From Bacteroides neonati (GTDB lineage: Bacteria; Bacteroidota; Bacteroidia; Bacteroidales; Bacteroidaceae), in the NCBI RefSeq assembly GCF_000499785.1, contig NZ_HG726025.1:124001-188000 (forward strand): a stretch of DNA of 64,000 nt, written 5' to 3'. Each line of letters starts with the position of its first letter. Position 1 is the first letter of the stretch. A model generated the notes under the pieces. The model did no database searches and was not told where the DNA came from. It saw only the letters and a list, made by a program, of their open reading frames with translations. A program made the translations under genes and the position numbers. Below are positions 45,159-53,977 of the stretch, piece after piece.

Positions 45159-46205
45159 TTAGTATCTTTTTTTCTTAAAATACAGGTAAATAATAATTCC
45201 CAGCGTAATCATGAGTCCCCATGCAAAGAAGTAGCCATATTGCCATTCGAGTTCGGGCATTGTTTTGAAGTTCATTCCCCATACGCCGACAAGAAAAGTG
45301 AGCGGGATGAAGATGGTCGAAACGACCGTGAGTCGTTTCATAATGTCGTTCATGCGTAGGTCATTGTTCGATATATATAGATCGACAAGAGAAGACAGGG
45401 TTTCGCGACAGATCTCAATGGTTTGTATCACGAACTGCAAATGATCGTTCACGTCGTTGAAGAAAGCACGGTTTGCTTTATGAATCAATTGATTTTCGGC
45501 ACGGAGCAGTTTTACGTACTGTTCTTTGAGGGGTAGTACAGACTTTTTCATGGTCATGTATTGCCGGCGGAGCGATTGGATTTGTATACCAATATCTTTT
45601 CCTTCGCTGATGGTAAGTAGCTCCTCTTCGAGGTCTTCGAGTGAGTCATCAATGCTAGAGACGATAGTGATGTAATTTCCAATTACACTATTTAGCAGCA
45701 CACTAAGCAGGTAGTCTGTTTGTCGGCTTCGTATTTTTAATATATTGTTGCGTAAAGCGGCACTGATATCGTCAAAGAAGTCTGTTTCGTTCTCTAGGAA
45801 TGTGAGTACAAAGTTATGTCCCAATATGATGCAAACCTGCTGTTGTTGCAACTCGCATAGTTCATCTTCTTTTTTCTCATACGGATGAAAAATCTTGGTG
45901 ATGAGCACGATATAGTTCTCGTGCTCCTCTATTTTTGTGGGATGTTCTGCGTTTAATATATCTTGCAGGATAAGAAAATCTATCTCAAAATGTGTACAAA
46001 TTTGTCGAATGGTTTCTGTATCACTCATTCCATGAACCTGTAACCAGTTTGTCTGTTCACTGTTTAGCGCCTTCGCAATGGTTCCAAAGTCGCTAGCCGA
46101 TATCTCTTCCATTTCCTCTGTATTATATGTACACAGGTGTAGATGAGTTTTCGTTTGACTCTCTCCGTTATAAACCAGTTTTTCGCTGAGAAGATTGTTT
46201 TTCAT
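45159..46205 (-). CDS. corA: CorA-family magnesium/cobalt transporter
   Basis: 348 residues; cytoplasmic alpha/beta domain, long helix (SIDDSLEDLEEELLTISEG..), then two C-terminal membrane helices. The first ends in the diagnostic GMN motif (VGVWGMNFKTMPELEW) and the last is followed by a basic tail (YFKKKRY). It starts 30 bases after mutS2 on the same strand and is likely cotranscribed. Confidence 0.95.
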   Translation of the reverse strand: MKNNLLSEKLVYNGESQTKTHLHLCTYNTEEMEEISASDFGTIAKALNSEQTNWLQVHGMSDTETIRQICTHFEIDFLILQDILNAEHPTKIEEHENYIVLITKIFHPYEKKEDELCELQQQQVCIILGHNFVLTFLENETDFFDDISAALRNNILKIRSRQTDYLLSVLLNSVIGNYITIVSSIDDSLEDLEEELLTISEGKDIGIQIQSLRRQYMTMKKSVLPLKEQYVKLLRAENQLIHKANRAFFNDVNDHLQFVIQTIEICRETLSSLVDLYISNNDLRMNDIMKRLTVVSTIFIPLTFLVGVWGMNFKTMPELEWQYGYFFAWGLMITLGIIIYLYFKKKRY

Positions 46206-46234
46206 ACCTAATATTCTTTTTTATGATTTATAGC

Positions 46235-48733
46235 TTATGCTAAATCGACTACGGTAATTCCTGCTCCGCCAAATTGTACATGTTCGTCGGCAAAATGACG
46301 TACACCCGATACAGTATCCAGGTACTGGCGAATGATAGATCGTAGTATGCCCGTTCCGGTGCCATGAAGAATGCGTACTCTATCCATACCTACCAGTATG
46401 GCATCGTCAATGAAGTAGGTAACGGCCTGCAGTGCCTCATCGCCACGCATACCACGTACGTCAATATCTTGTTTAAAGTTAAGCTTCTTTTCGTACATCT
46501 GGTCGTGAGTTTGCGTACTTACAAAGGTGCTTTTAGCCGGTTCCTGCTTCTGTGGAGATACGTTGCTTCGTTCCAACCGATCTGTTTTTACTGTTGTTTT
46601 AATGCTGCCGAAGGCAACCACAGCATTTTTACCGTTTATTTCCAATACTTGCCCTACGGTAGTTTGTCCTTTTAGCTTGACATAGTCGTTTACTGCTATG
46701 GGAACAATCTTAGGTGCTTTTTGTTGCAGTACAGTTGGGTTGTCGACAGACTTTTTCTCTTTCTTACGATTCTGCTTTTCTTGGAGCCTTTGCATTTTTT
46801 GAGCAATCTTGTCTTCTACCTCTTTTGAAGTTTGTTCGTCCATTGCTGTACGGAAGTTACTTAACTCCTGGCGCACCAGACGTGTTTTTTCTTTATCGGC
46901 CTGTGCTTCTTTAATGGTTCGGATCGTGTTTTCAATGCGTGCATTCGATTCCTGCAACAGATGTTCGGCCTCTTCTTTGGCTTTCCGAATAATCTCTTTA
47001 CGCGATTTCTGCAACTCTTCCATCTCCTTTTGATAACGCTCTATAGTATCCTCCATTTGTTTTTCGCGTTGGCGGATGCTTTGACGTTTTCCTTCCCAAT
47101 AGCGTTTATCGCGCACAATGTCTTGCAAGTATTTATCGGCATTGATGTATTCACTACCTACCAGATTGGAGGCATCGGCAATCACATCCTCCGGCAATCC
47201 TATCTTGCGGGCAATCTCAACGGCAAATGAACTGCCTGGATTTCCTATTTGTAACTGAAAGAGTGCCTGCATCATATGACGGTCATACAGCATGGCGCCG
47301 TTTACTACTCCTGCATGATCTTCGGCAAAATGCTTTAGGTTCTGATAGTGGGTAGTAATCACTCCAAATGTTTTCTTATCATTAAACCTCTTCAATACTG
47401 CTTCGGCTATGGCACCACCTATCTGAGGTTCTGTTCCTCCACCAAACTCATCTATTAAAATCAGACTACGCTCATCACAACTTTTCATCATCATTTTCAT
47501 ATTAGTCAAGTGTGAGGAGTACGTACTAAGATCGTCCTCAATAGACTGTTCATCGCCAATGTCGATGAAAATATGGCTGAAAATACCCATGTGACTACGC
47601 TCATGCATCGGAACCAATAAGCCACATTGCAACATGTATTGCAGTAGTCCCACGGTCTTGAGGCAAACCGATTTTCCTCCTGCATTGGGACCCGATATAA
47701 TGAGGATGCGTTGCTGTTGATGCAGTTCTATATCCAGCGGTACAACTTTCTTGTTGTGCCGGGCAAGCGATAGTTGCAGTAGAGGATGTACCGCCATCGT
47801 CCAGTCCAATAGCTGCTCGTTTTCCAAAGCCGGTTTCAAGCTGTTTGTTTGTATGGCAAAATGGCTCTTGGCACGGATGAAGTCTATTTCGGCGAGGAAC
47901 TCATACGATTGTAGTATTTCGGGAATAGAAGGGCGTAGTAGATTTGAAAATTCTACAAGGATACGGATAATTTCACGACGCTCTTCGCCTTCCAATTCGC
48001 GTACACGGTTGTTGGCTTCTACCACTTCTGCCGGTTCAATAAATACCGTTTTACCACTCGACGACTCATCATGAACGATACCTTTGATCTTTCGCTTTAA
48101 TCCCGGTGCTACCGGAATTACCAATCGTCCATCTCGCATGGCCGGAGCTACATCTTTATCTACATAACCTTCGGATTGAGCACTTCGCAGAATACTATTT
48201 AATGTTCTCGATATTCCTCCCATGGTGCTTGCCAACTCGCGTCGGATGCGCGATAGTTCGCTCGAAGCATTGTCTTTGATCTTTCCATATTTATTAAGGA
48301 TACTATCAATCTTACCGATAAGTTGTGGAAACACTGCTATGTCTCCCGCCAATCGTTTCAGGCTGGGGTAGGGTATTGTCGATTCGTCATCTTCTTCGCT
48401 TCGTTGTAAGAAGCGAACAATATCACGAATTGTTTCTAAGGAGCGACGCAGGTCGAACAGTTCTTGTTCGTCCAGATACATACCTTCTATACGCACTCGT
48501 TTCAGTGAGGGACGCACATCGAAGAAGAACTGATCGGGAAATCCGTCTTCTTCTTGTATGATGCGCACAAATTCCGTCACCTGGTTTAAAATTTCGTCTA
48601 TCTCTTCGTAATCGTCCGAAAAGCTCATTTCAGTTACCCGCTCTTCGCCTAACGTGCTGAGACACTTTAATTTTAACAGTTGTCTTATTTGGTCAAATCC
48701 TATTTTTTGTTCAAAATTCTGAGGATATATCAT
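46235..48733 (-). CDS. mutS2: Endonuclease MutS2 with C-terminal Smr domain
   Basis: 832 residues from ATG 48733; nine more in-frame codons lead to a TTG that overlaps the promoter. MutS core and clamp, Walker A ISGPNAGGKSVCLKTVG, Walker B SLILIDEFGGGTEP, a long coiled coil (~520-640), and a C-terminal Smr domain (DVRGMRGDEALQAVTYFIDD.., ILHGTGTGILR). MutS2 proteins lack the mismatch-recognition domain; they act against recombination intermediates and, in some bacteria, in rescue of collided ribosomes. Confidence 0.96.
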   Translation of the reverse strand: MIYPQNFEQKIGFDQIRQLLKLKCLSTLGEERVTEMSFSDDYEEIDEILNQVTEFVRIIQEEDGFPDQFFFDVRPSLKRVRIEGMYLDEQELFDLRRSLETIRDIVRFLQRSEEDDESTIPYPSLKRLAGDIAVFPQLIGKIDSILNKYGKIKDNASSELSRIRRELASTMGGISRTLNSILRSAQSEGYVDKDVAPAMRDGRLVIPVAPGLKRKIKGIVHDESSSGKTVFIEPAEVVEANNRVRELEGEERREIIRILVEFSNLLRPSIPEILQSYEFLAEIDFIRAKSHFAIQTNSLKPALENEQLLDWTMAVHPLLQLSLARHNKKVVPLDIELHQQQRILIISGPNAGGKSVCLKTVGLLQYMLQCGLLVPMHERSHMGIFSHIFIDIGDEQSIEDDLSTYSSHLTNMKMMMKSCDERSLILIDEFGGGTEPQIGGAIAEAVLKRFNDKKTFGVITTHYQNLKHFAEDHAGVVNGAMLYDRHMMQALFQLQIGNPGSSFAVEIARKIGLPEDVIADASNLVGSEYINADKYLQDIVRDKRYWEGKRQSIRQREKQMEDTIERYQKEMEELQKSRKEIIRKAKEEAEHLLQESNARIENTIRTIKEAQADKEKTRLVRQELSNFRTAMDEQTSKEVEDKIAQKMQRLQEKQNRKKEKKSVDNPTVLQQKAPKIVPIAVNDYVKLKGQTTVGQVLEINGKNAVVAFGSIKTTVKTDRLERSNVSPQKQEPAKSTFVSTQTHDQMYEKKLNFKQDIDVRGMRGDEALQAVTYFIDDAILVGMDRVRILHGTGTGILRSIIRQYLDTVSGVRHFADEHVQFGGAGITVVDLA

Positions 48734-48757
48734 ATTTCTATCGGTTGTGATTGGGTA

Positions 48758-48765
48758 CAAAAGTA
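48758..48765 (-). promoter_or_regulatory. Candidate -7 element for mutS2-corA
   Basis: Minus strand reads TACTTTTG, a full TAnnTTTG match, 25 bases upstream of ATG 48733. Confidence 0.5.
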
Positions 48766-48795
48766 CAATTATTTACGGAAAAAATCAGCAGAATG

Positions 48796-48826
48796 TTTGC
48801 AGAATTAAAAATGATTCGTACCTTTG
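48796..48826 (+). promoter_or_regulatory. Promoter of tRNA-Ser
   Basis: TTTG (48796-48799), 19 bases, TACCTTTG (48819-48826): a textbook Bacteroides -33/-7 pair, 38 bases before the mature tRNA. Confidence 0.85.
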
Positions 48827-48864
48827 CAGCGCTTCTGGAGAGAAGTACTTCTGATAGAAGTTTT

Positions 48865-48952
<88 letters not shown>

Positions 48953-48984
48953 ATAACACTGGAAATCAGTAGATTAAAGCACTT

Positions 48985-49030
48985 ACACCCAATTTTACAC
49001 CCCAAAAAGGTAAGATTGGGTGTTTTCTTT
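48985..49030 (+). terminator. Intrinsic terminator after tRNA-Ser
   Basis: 14-bp stem (ACACCCAATTTTAC / GTAAGATTGGGTGT, one wobble) followed by TTTTCTTTTT. No gene between here and 49111. Confidence 0.9.
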
Positions 49031-49110
49031 TTAATTTTAAACTGGGCTCGGCTTTGATTTTTTGGGGATTAAGTGGTAATCCTTGCAGAAGGATTACTGT
49101 ATGGCTATTA

Positions 49111-50658
49111 TCACACATTCTGTGTTACATCTAGAATTCTTTTTAGTGATACTTTATATCCGTAGTTACTTAATGTTGAGGCGATATTCTTAAAGGTTAT
49201 TTTGCTAAAAAATGGAATTGAAGGACGTTCTTCATTAATTTTGTTAATAATACCGAAAATAACCTCATATTCATCGACTTTAATTTTTGCATCAGTTGGA
49301 ACTATCCACCTTTCTTCTAATTTTTGGTTTAATTTTACTCTAAACTGTTTTGTAATAAACAAGTTTGCAGAAACTAGACCTTGATTAAATAAATGGCTTA
49401 AAACAGATGACCCTCCATATCGTTTTATGTGAATCATTTGTTTTTCAGATGTATATATATCACAAAACTCTATATTATTTTGGGAAACTCCTGTAGAAAT
49501 AAGTTTTTTATCCATGCACAAAAACATTTCCGAGGTGTTGACCGCAGCCTCATTATACTCGCCTTCATTTGAATGAGAGTAATTAGGAAGTTGAATATCG
49601 CTTATTGTAGCACTGGCATAGAAGTCGTTGATCATTTGGACAAAATCAGTATTGATACGATACCATTTACCATTATTGATGATATATTGCTCATTTGCTA
49701 ATTCGATTTCCGCATACAGACACTTATGATAAGTCCATTTGCTAATTTCTGAACCATCTGCATTATATGCTTTGACATATTTGCTTTTTAATTGTCCTAT
49801 GTTGTTTATAGTATTTCCATATACGTCCGTCAATACCGACTGAATATCAATATCATCACAAGCACTTCCTCTGCTATTCAGTTTTAATTCATGAATCACA
49901 TCCCAGTCGACCACATCAGGTACAGCCATCCATATTTTATCTAATTCGAGTGCATTTAGTTTCTCTAACAGAATGGCATCTAATTGATTAATAATTTCCG
50001 AAGATTTTATTACAGCAATATGATCTATCCAATCAAAATGCTCTTTATATGTTTCTCTCTTGTACTGTCTATAAGCAATATCAAGAACATCACCTATTGA
50101 GTCAATATCTACATGTGTTGAAATACACAATGGATCAGCTCCAGAGATGTTTTTGCCAAGAGGCTCAATTGTGCATTTTCCGGTAACTGCTTTTAGTAAA
50201 TCTTTTTCTATATCAATATTGAAGTTTGGTATTCCTGACAACTTGCTAGACTGAATCCTATTTGTTTTCGGTATAGCTTCAAGACTATTAATGTCAATGC
50301 TTCTTAGATTTTCTGCATCAACTGAGTTTAATGTGGTTATCAATCCAAATCTCTCCTCTATTGCATTTGGGTTAATGATATTTCTACCATAGCCGAAACA
50401 AATTACGAAACACCTCGTTATTCCTTCATAGTCTCGATTAACCAACAAGGCACCCTGAACGGATGAGGTTCGTAAACGAGCTTCATTTTGTAGAGTATTA
50501 TTAAAAAAACTATTAACCCACTTTGGTGGTCTTTGAAATGATGGTTTATAATAAAAGGTGCCAGCTCCAAGTTGCTCAGAAGTGCACCCATCTTTGATAA
50601 TATCCTCAATAGCAGTATTCGCTTTAATGAGTATAACAGAAATCTTATTAATAGCCAT
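49111..50658 (-). CDS. TIGR04141/DUF6119-like sporadically distributed protein; last gene of putative defence operon
   Basis: 515 residues from ATG 50658; the longer frame (to 50733) overlaps the upstream gene and lacks an ATG. CFVICFGYGRNIINPNAIEE, ERFGLITTLNSVDAENLRSI, KNISGADPLCIS and HFDWIDHIAVIKSSEIINQLD follow the conserved spine I recall for the TIGR04141 family ('...FGFGR...NFGLR.ALNSVD...LRSID'). SSVLSHLFNQGLVSANLF near residue 440 is also typical. No nuclease or ATPase motif is obvious. Starts one base after the HEPN-motif gene's stop. Families of this kind are scattered among genomes and found among restriction/defence genes, but no activity is known to me. Confidence 0.65.
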   Translation of the reverse strand: MAINKISVILIKANTAIEDIIKDGCTSEQLGAGTFYYKPSFQRPPKWVNSFFNNTLQNEARLRTSSVQGALLVNRDYEGITRCFVICFGYGRNIINPNAIEERFGLITTLNSVDAENLRSIDINSLEAIPKTNRIQSSKLSGIPNFNIDIEKDLLKAVTGKCTIEPLGKNISGADPLCISTHVDIDSIGDVLDIAYRQYKRETYKEHFDWIDHIAVIKSSEIINQLDAILLEKLNALELDKIWMAVPDVVDWDVIHELKLNSRGSACDDIDIQSVLTDVYGNTINNIGQLKSKYVKAYNADGSEISKWTYHKCLYAEIELANEQYIINNGKWYRINTDFVQMINDFYASATISDIQLPNYSHSNEGEYNEAAVNTSEMFLCMDKKLISTGVSQNNIEFCDIYTSEKQMIHIKRYGGSSVLSHLFNQGLVSANLFITKQFRVKLNQKLEERWIVPTDAKIKVDEYEVIFGIINKINEERPSIPFFSKITFKNIASTLSNYGYKVSLKRILDVTQNV

Positions 50659-50659
50659 A

Positions 50660-51373
50660 TTATTCCTCTTTATATAGTTCGAAAATGTCGCTATGTGTGT
50701 TGCATATTGACTCGTAATTATTTGAAGATACAAGACTGGATATGTTACAGTTGCAGCATAGTTGTATGTCTCTTTCGGAAATGTAGTGTCTATTTATAAA
50801 CTCATCGGACAACAACTCTTCGAGCGTTGAATATGGGCTATCTTCTACGGAGTGGTTATCGGATAGAAACTCTTTGTAAGATTGTTCGATTGTCGGCTTG
50901 GTTTTTTCTTGTATTTCGTTGCAAAATCGTATAATGTCAGAGATTTTATTGTCAATTGATTGCTGTTCCTTGTAATAGATGTTTCCATTAGAATGTGCGA
51001 CATTATTTCGTTCTCTAATAAGTTTCTTGTATTCTCCTACTCTCTCGTTCAATCCCCAAAACTTAAATATCTGCATTATTTTACTCTCTTGTTCTTTTGA
51101 GTAGCCAAACGGCGATTCGGAGCATTGTATGCAATCATCAAAACCCAAAGATATTTTTTCAAAATCATCGGGGTGAATGCTCTTTATCTTCCATATAGTA
51201 AAATACACGAATGACATAAAAAGCATATGATAACTCATAAAAGCGAATTGATACTGCTCATTTTGGTAGTTGTTTTCAAATGCTTTCCATAAATATTGAA
51301 CATACTCAGCCTTCTCTTCGCTTTTGTAACGAAGAGGTAGGTATGTGAATATTTGAAAGGCTTCTTCCATCAT
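50660..51373 (-). CDS. HEPN-motif protein, putative RNase component of the operon
   Basis: 237 residues, mostly helical. KKLIRERNNVAHSNGNIYY (about 117-135) contains R-N-N-V-A-H, the Rx4H signature that forms the HEPN RNase active site, with the Asn next to the Arg as in most HEPN proteins. The C-terminal third contains SERDIQLCCNCNIS and FIELYKEE-like helices without recognised motifs. The stop is one base before the next gene's ATG and the start is one base after the previous gene's stop, so translation is tightly coupled. An RNase effector role is inferred from the motif alone. Confidence 0.65.
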   Translation of the reverse strand: MMEEAFQIFTYLPLRYKSEEKAEYVQYLWKAFENNYQNEQYQFAFMSYHMLFMSFVYFTIWKIKSIHPDDFEKISLGFDDCIQCSESPFGYSKEQESKIMQIFKFWGLNERVGEYKKLIRERNNVAHSNGNIYYKEQQSIDNKISDIIRFCNEIQEKTKPTIEQSYKEFLSDNHSVEDSPYSTLEELLSDEFINRHYISERDIQLCCNCNISSLVSSNNYESICNTHSDIFELYKEE

Positions 51374-51374
51374 T

Positions 51375-51716
51375 CTACTTTCTGGTCAGTGCACTAATGG
51401 CTTCAAACAATAATGAAGCGACATCCGTTGCGCCGATTATACCGTGTCTAGCCATTTGTTGTTGACAAAATTGTATTCCATCATTACATTCTTTGGCAAT
51501 GTTCAGTTCCTGAGTTGTCGTATATCCGTATATTCTTGCCCTAAAAGTTATTGTGCTTAGAATTTGAGAATATTCAACGACCATATTCTGATATTTTGCA
51601 AATTGTGCAGCATTATAAATCAATGATACACCACTAACTGCAATTCTTGCTCGTTCATCGTTTAATGCAGCTACTTTAGCTGCCATAAAACCTATATCTA
51701 TTAAGTCGTTACTCAT
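51375..51716 (-). CDS. Small all-helical protein of unknown function in defence-like operon
   Basis: 113 residues, rich in Ala and Ile (FMAAKVAALNDERARIAVSG, YNAAQFAKYQNMVVEYSQIL, DVASLLFEAISALTRK), predicted by eye to be an amphipathic helical bundle. No catalytic motif. It is 9 bases after the 121-residue gene and 1 base before the HEPN gene. Could be an adaptor, immunity or DNA/RNA-binding subunit; I do not recognise the family. Confidence 0.6.
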   Translation of the reverse strand: MSNDLIDIGFMAAKVAALNDERARIAVSGVSLIYNAAQFAKYQNMVVEYSQILSTITFRARIYGYTTTQELNIAKECNDGIQFCQQQMARHGIIGATDVASLLFEAISALTRK

Positions 51717-51725
51717 AATAATTGA

Positions 51726-52091
51726 TCAATATGAAGAATCTCCATCCCATTTATACATTCTTACCAATCCTTCTTTTTTAGTTTTGAAATTTCTTTTATC
51801 ATCTTCAATGACACGTTTAAGAAGCCATCCTGAATCTTTAGCTGCACCTGTCACAGCATCTTCCCATTCTTTTCCCAGAACATCTTTATGCTTTTGATAT
51901 AACGTTAAAAGAGGTGTTCCTTCCCAGTAATAATTATCGCCTCCCATGAGGTCTCGCATAGCAAACCATTCCTTGGGACGATTTTTACACCAACAGTAAA
52001 CCGCACCTTGTAGAAAATGATAAATTGCATCTCTCTGTGCTTGATTGATGCCTGCAACATTCCTAATTTCTGATTTTTCAATTAAAGCCAT
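51726..52091 (-). CDS. Small protein of unknown function (possible winged-helix) in defence-like operon
   Basis: 121 residues with aromatic-rich segments (AVYCWCKNRPKEWFAMRDL, NYYWEGTPLLTLY) followed by GKEWEDAVTGAAKDSGWLL and a basic C-terminal part (IEDDKRNFKTKKEGLVRMYKW). The helix-turn-helix-then-strand pattern resembles a small wHTH, but this is only an impression. Its ATG is one base after the stop of the PD-(D/E)XK-like gene. The bases across its start (GAATAATATGGCT) are identical to those at the start of the TIGR04141-like gene. Confidence 0.6.
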   Translation of the reverse strand: MALIEKSEIRNVAGINQAQRDAIYHFLQGAVYCWCKNRPKEWFAMRDLMGGDNYYWEGTPLLTLYQKHKDVLGKEWEDAVTGAAKDSGWLLKRVIEDDKRNFKTKKEGLVRMYKWDGDSSY

Positions 52092-52092
52092 A

Positions 52093-52995
52093 TTATTCTA
52101 TTTCATTTAGTTCATCTACTCTCTCATTTACAACACCTTCAATACAAATGATAGAAATACCTCCTTCGTCAGGGAGTTGGTATTCTGTACATTTGTCATT
52201 ATTTCGATTAATTATTAAGCTAATAGCGTCACCAGCTTGCCTACTAACATTGTTATAACCTGCTTTACGCCTATTAAAACATGATACTGACGACAAATTC
52301 AATAAATCCCAGATCATTTTCGACCAATGATCAAGATATCTTGAGTTGTTTTTTTTATCAAAGGGTCTGCCTGTTTGAAATTCCAACAGTTTGATAATTT
52401 GGAGTGCAAGAGAATTGTTAGCAACCAAAATATTATCTGGCATAGCACACCAAAATGTAGTAATACCACATGGAGAGGGAAAACTTCTACCACTGTCATC
52501 AATCAATAAATACTGAGCTCCAGGAGTAATACTCTTGGGTTGAATACTCCTAATCCGGCCATTGAGTGCACCTGCTCTCGCATACTCAAATTTTGGCCAT
52601 TTTGTATACAGCAATAATTGATGATAGTCCGTTTTAGAGACCACTGCTTTATAAATGTTGGTGGCCTTTTTTGCTTGTAATAAGAGTGCATTATATACAT
52701 CCCCACTGCTTCGAATCTCTTTGTAAATTATTAGCAAATCTCCAATTTCTGGACTTTTTGTACTTAGTTTTGGATCGCAAAACGTTGTCAATGGTTTTTG
52801 ATGTATAAAACAGCCTCCTACCTTGAATTTTAAGTTTGGTAATGCTTTATTAAGAACAGAGGAAAGTGGTACTGGCAAATGAGTCACCAACGCAGCTATA
52901 TAATCAGGCTCCTGTTTACTTTTTAGGCCAGATATAGATTGTTCTATAATATGATGTATATTCATATATAGATTTCTTTTTGTCTCCCAATTCAT
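52093..52995 (-). CDS. PD-(D/E)XK-like nuclease candidate in defence-like operon
   Basis: 300 residues. PEIGDLLIIYKEI ... NALLLQAKKA (about 85-112) has the Asp and the Q-x-K on adjacent strands expected of a PD-(D/E)XK restriction-endonuclease fold; a Glu precedes the Asp by three residues (E-I-G-D). A basic/aromatic middle region (QLLLYTKWPKFEYARAG) follows. No helicase or methylase accompanies it. It lies 30 bases after the DUF4145-like gene and 1 base before the 121-residue gene. Nuclease activity is inferred from this motif pair alone. Confidence 0.6.
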   Translation of the reverse strand: MNWETKRNLYMNIHHIIEQSISGLKSKQEPDYIAALVTHLPVPLSSVLNKALPNLKFKVGGCFIHQKPLTTFCDPKLSTKSPEIGDLLIIYKEIRSSGDVYNALLLQAKKATNIYKAVVSKTDYHQLLLYTKWPKFEYARAGALNGRIRSIQPKSITPGAQYLLIDDSGRSFPSPCGITTFWCAMPDNILVANNSLALQIIKLLEFQTGRPFDKKNNSRYLDHWSKMIWDLLNLSSVSCFNRRKAGYNNVSRQAGDAISLIINRNNDKCTEYQLPDEGGISIICIEGVVNERVDELNEIE

Positions 52996-53025
52996 AATTT
53001 TATTGTTTTAAATTCAGGTATGTAC

Positions 53026-53688
53026 CTATCTGTTTTTGCCTTCTGGCATATCTTCGAGTAGTTTTCTTGTTGAAATTTCAGCTTCAATCCAGTGAAGACA
53101 TAAATCTATGAGAGCTTTAAGGTGCGAGACATCTTTATCTTCCCACTTTCGCACATAGTGAGTTTCGTCATTACCAAGCCAAATCGCTCGTTGTGCAACA
53201 CTTTTGATTTTAGCATCACTTATATTCTCCTTGATGCAGTTACCTAAGAATTTAGCTTTTATACAGTCTTCCTTGTCAGGGTGTAATGAAATCAGATAGT
53301 CTTTGATTAGAAATTCAAGAGCCTTTCTGTAGCCAACCCCTGTAATTTGCGATAGTTTCATCTGTTCTGCCGAATATGCTTCGTTATATATCTGTACAAA
53401 AGATGGGCTCAGTTTTTCGACTTCATCATTAAATCCCCTTGATTTTAATTTAGCTTGAATAATATCCATAAACTCCTCCTTTCGGATATTGTAAACCCGG
53501 GTAAATGCGAATCCACAATCTTTATCCGTGCATTCGCAGAGAATAAAACATTCATTACCATTCTTATATCGAATAGCACTATACATCTCTGGGATATGAA
53601 TTTTATGACAGTACGGACATTCAATAGAGGTTCTTTCTATATGAATTCCATTATCTGATACATTAACAAATGGGATATACTTTTTCAT
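53026..53688 (-). CDS. DUF4145-like protein with N-terminal zinc ribbon; first gene of the operon
   Basis: 220 residues from ATG 53688 (12 more codons in frame upstream begin at a non-ATG or poorer start). CPYCHK near residue 24 and CECTDKDCG near 50 form a zinc ribbon. The helical C-terminal domain has SPSFVQIYNEAYSAEQ, GVGYRKALEFLIKDYLIS and AIWLGNDETHYVRKW, the DUF4145 signature (GxGYRKALE ... LGN..H). DUF4145 domains recur in restriction and abortive-infection contexts, and the domain is related in fold to HEPN. A promoter with a full -7 match precedes the gene. Confidence 0.75.
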   Translation of the reverse strand: MKKYIPFVNVSDNGIHIERTSIECPYCHKIHIPEMYSAIRYKNGNECFILCECTDKDCGFAFTRVYNIRKEEFMDIIQAKLKSRGFNDEVEKLSPSFVQIYNEAYSAEQMKLSQITGVGYRKALEFLIKDYLISLHPDKEDCIKAKFLGNCIKENISDAKIKSVAQRAIWLGNDETHYVRKWEDKDVSHLKALIDLCLHWIEAEISTRKLLEDMPEGKNR

Positions 53689-53735
53689 AATGTCAGTATT
53701 ATTTTTTAAACAGATTCTAAACAAAAAGTATTTTG

Positions 53736-53767
53736 CAAAGATATAAATTTTATCTAATTTAATACAA
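53736..53767 (-). promoter_or_regulatory. Promoter of the six-gene defence-like operon
   Basis: Minus strand TTG (53767-53765), 21 bases, then TATCTTTG (53743-53736), a full TAnnTTTG match; leader ~40 bases. No other promoter or terminator is visible between here and 49111. Confidence 0.6.
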
Positions 53768-53844
53768 TTATTTATATCTCAAAAGACAATTTTTTTTCAT
53801 TTGAGGTCAATAGTAATTAATCATTAATCTTGAAAATTAAATTA

Positions 53845-53876
53845 AAAAAAACTGTAAGATTTTTTAAGTCTTACGG
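53845..53876 (-). terminator. Intrinsic terminator after the YwqK-like gene
   Basis: On the minus strand GTAAGA-CTTAAAAAA-TCTTAC with a following run of eight T; it insulates the operon promoter from upstream transcription. The rest of 53725-53977 is AT-rich with an 8-bp inverted repeat (53897-53930) and no gene. Confidence 0.7.
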
Positions 53877-53977
53877 TACATGCAGGGTGGGGCGAACCAA
53901 TCTGCATAGACTTTTGATATGACAGATTGGACGATTGAGGTAAAGTATAAGGAATAAGTGCTAAATAACCTGATAAA

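Noticed and set aside
49111..53688. Classical type I or II restriction-modification system
   Set aside because: No methyltransferase (no DPPY/NPPY or PCQ motifs), no specificity subunit and no helicase motor are encoded.
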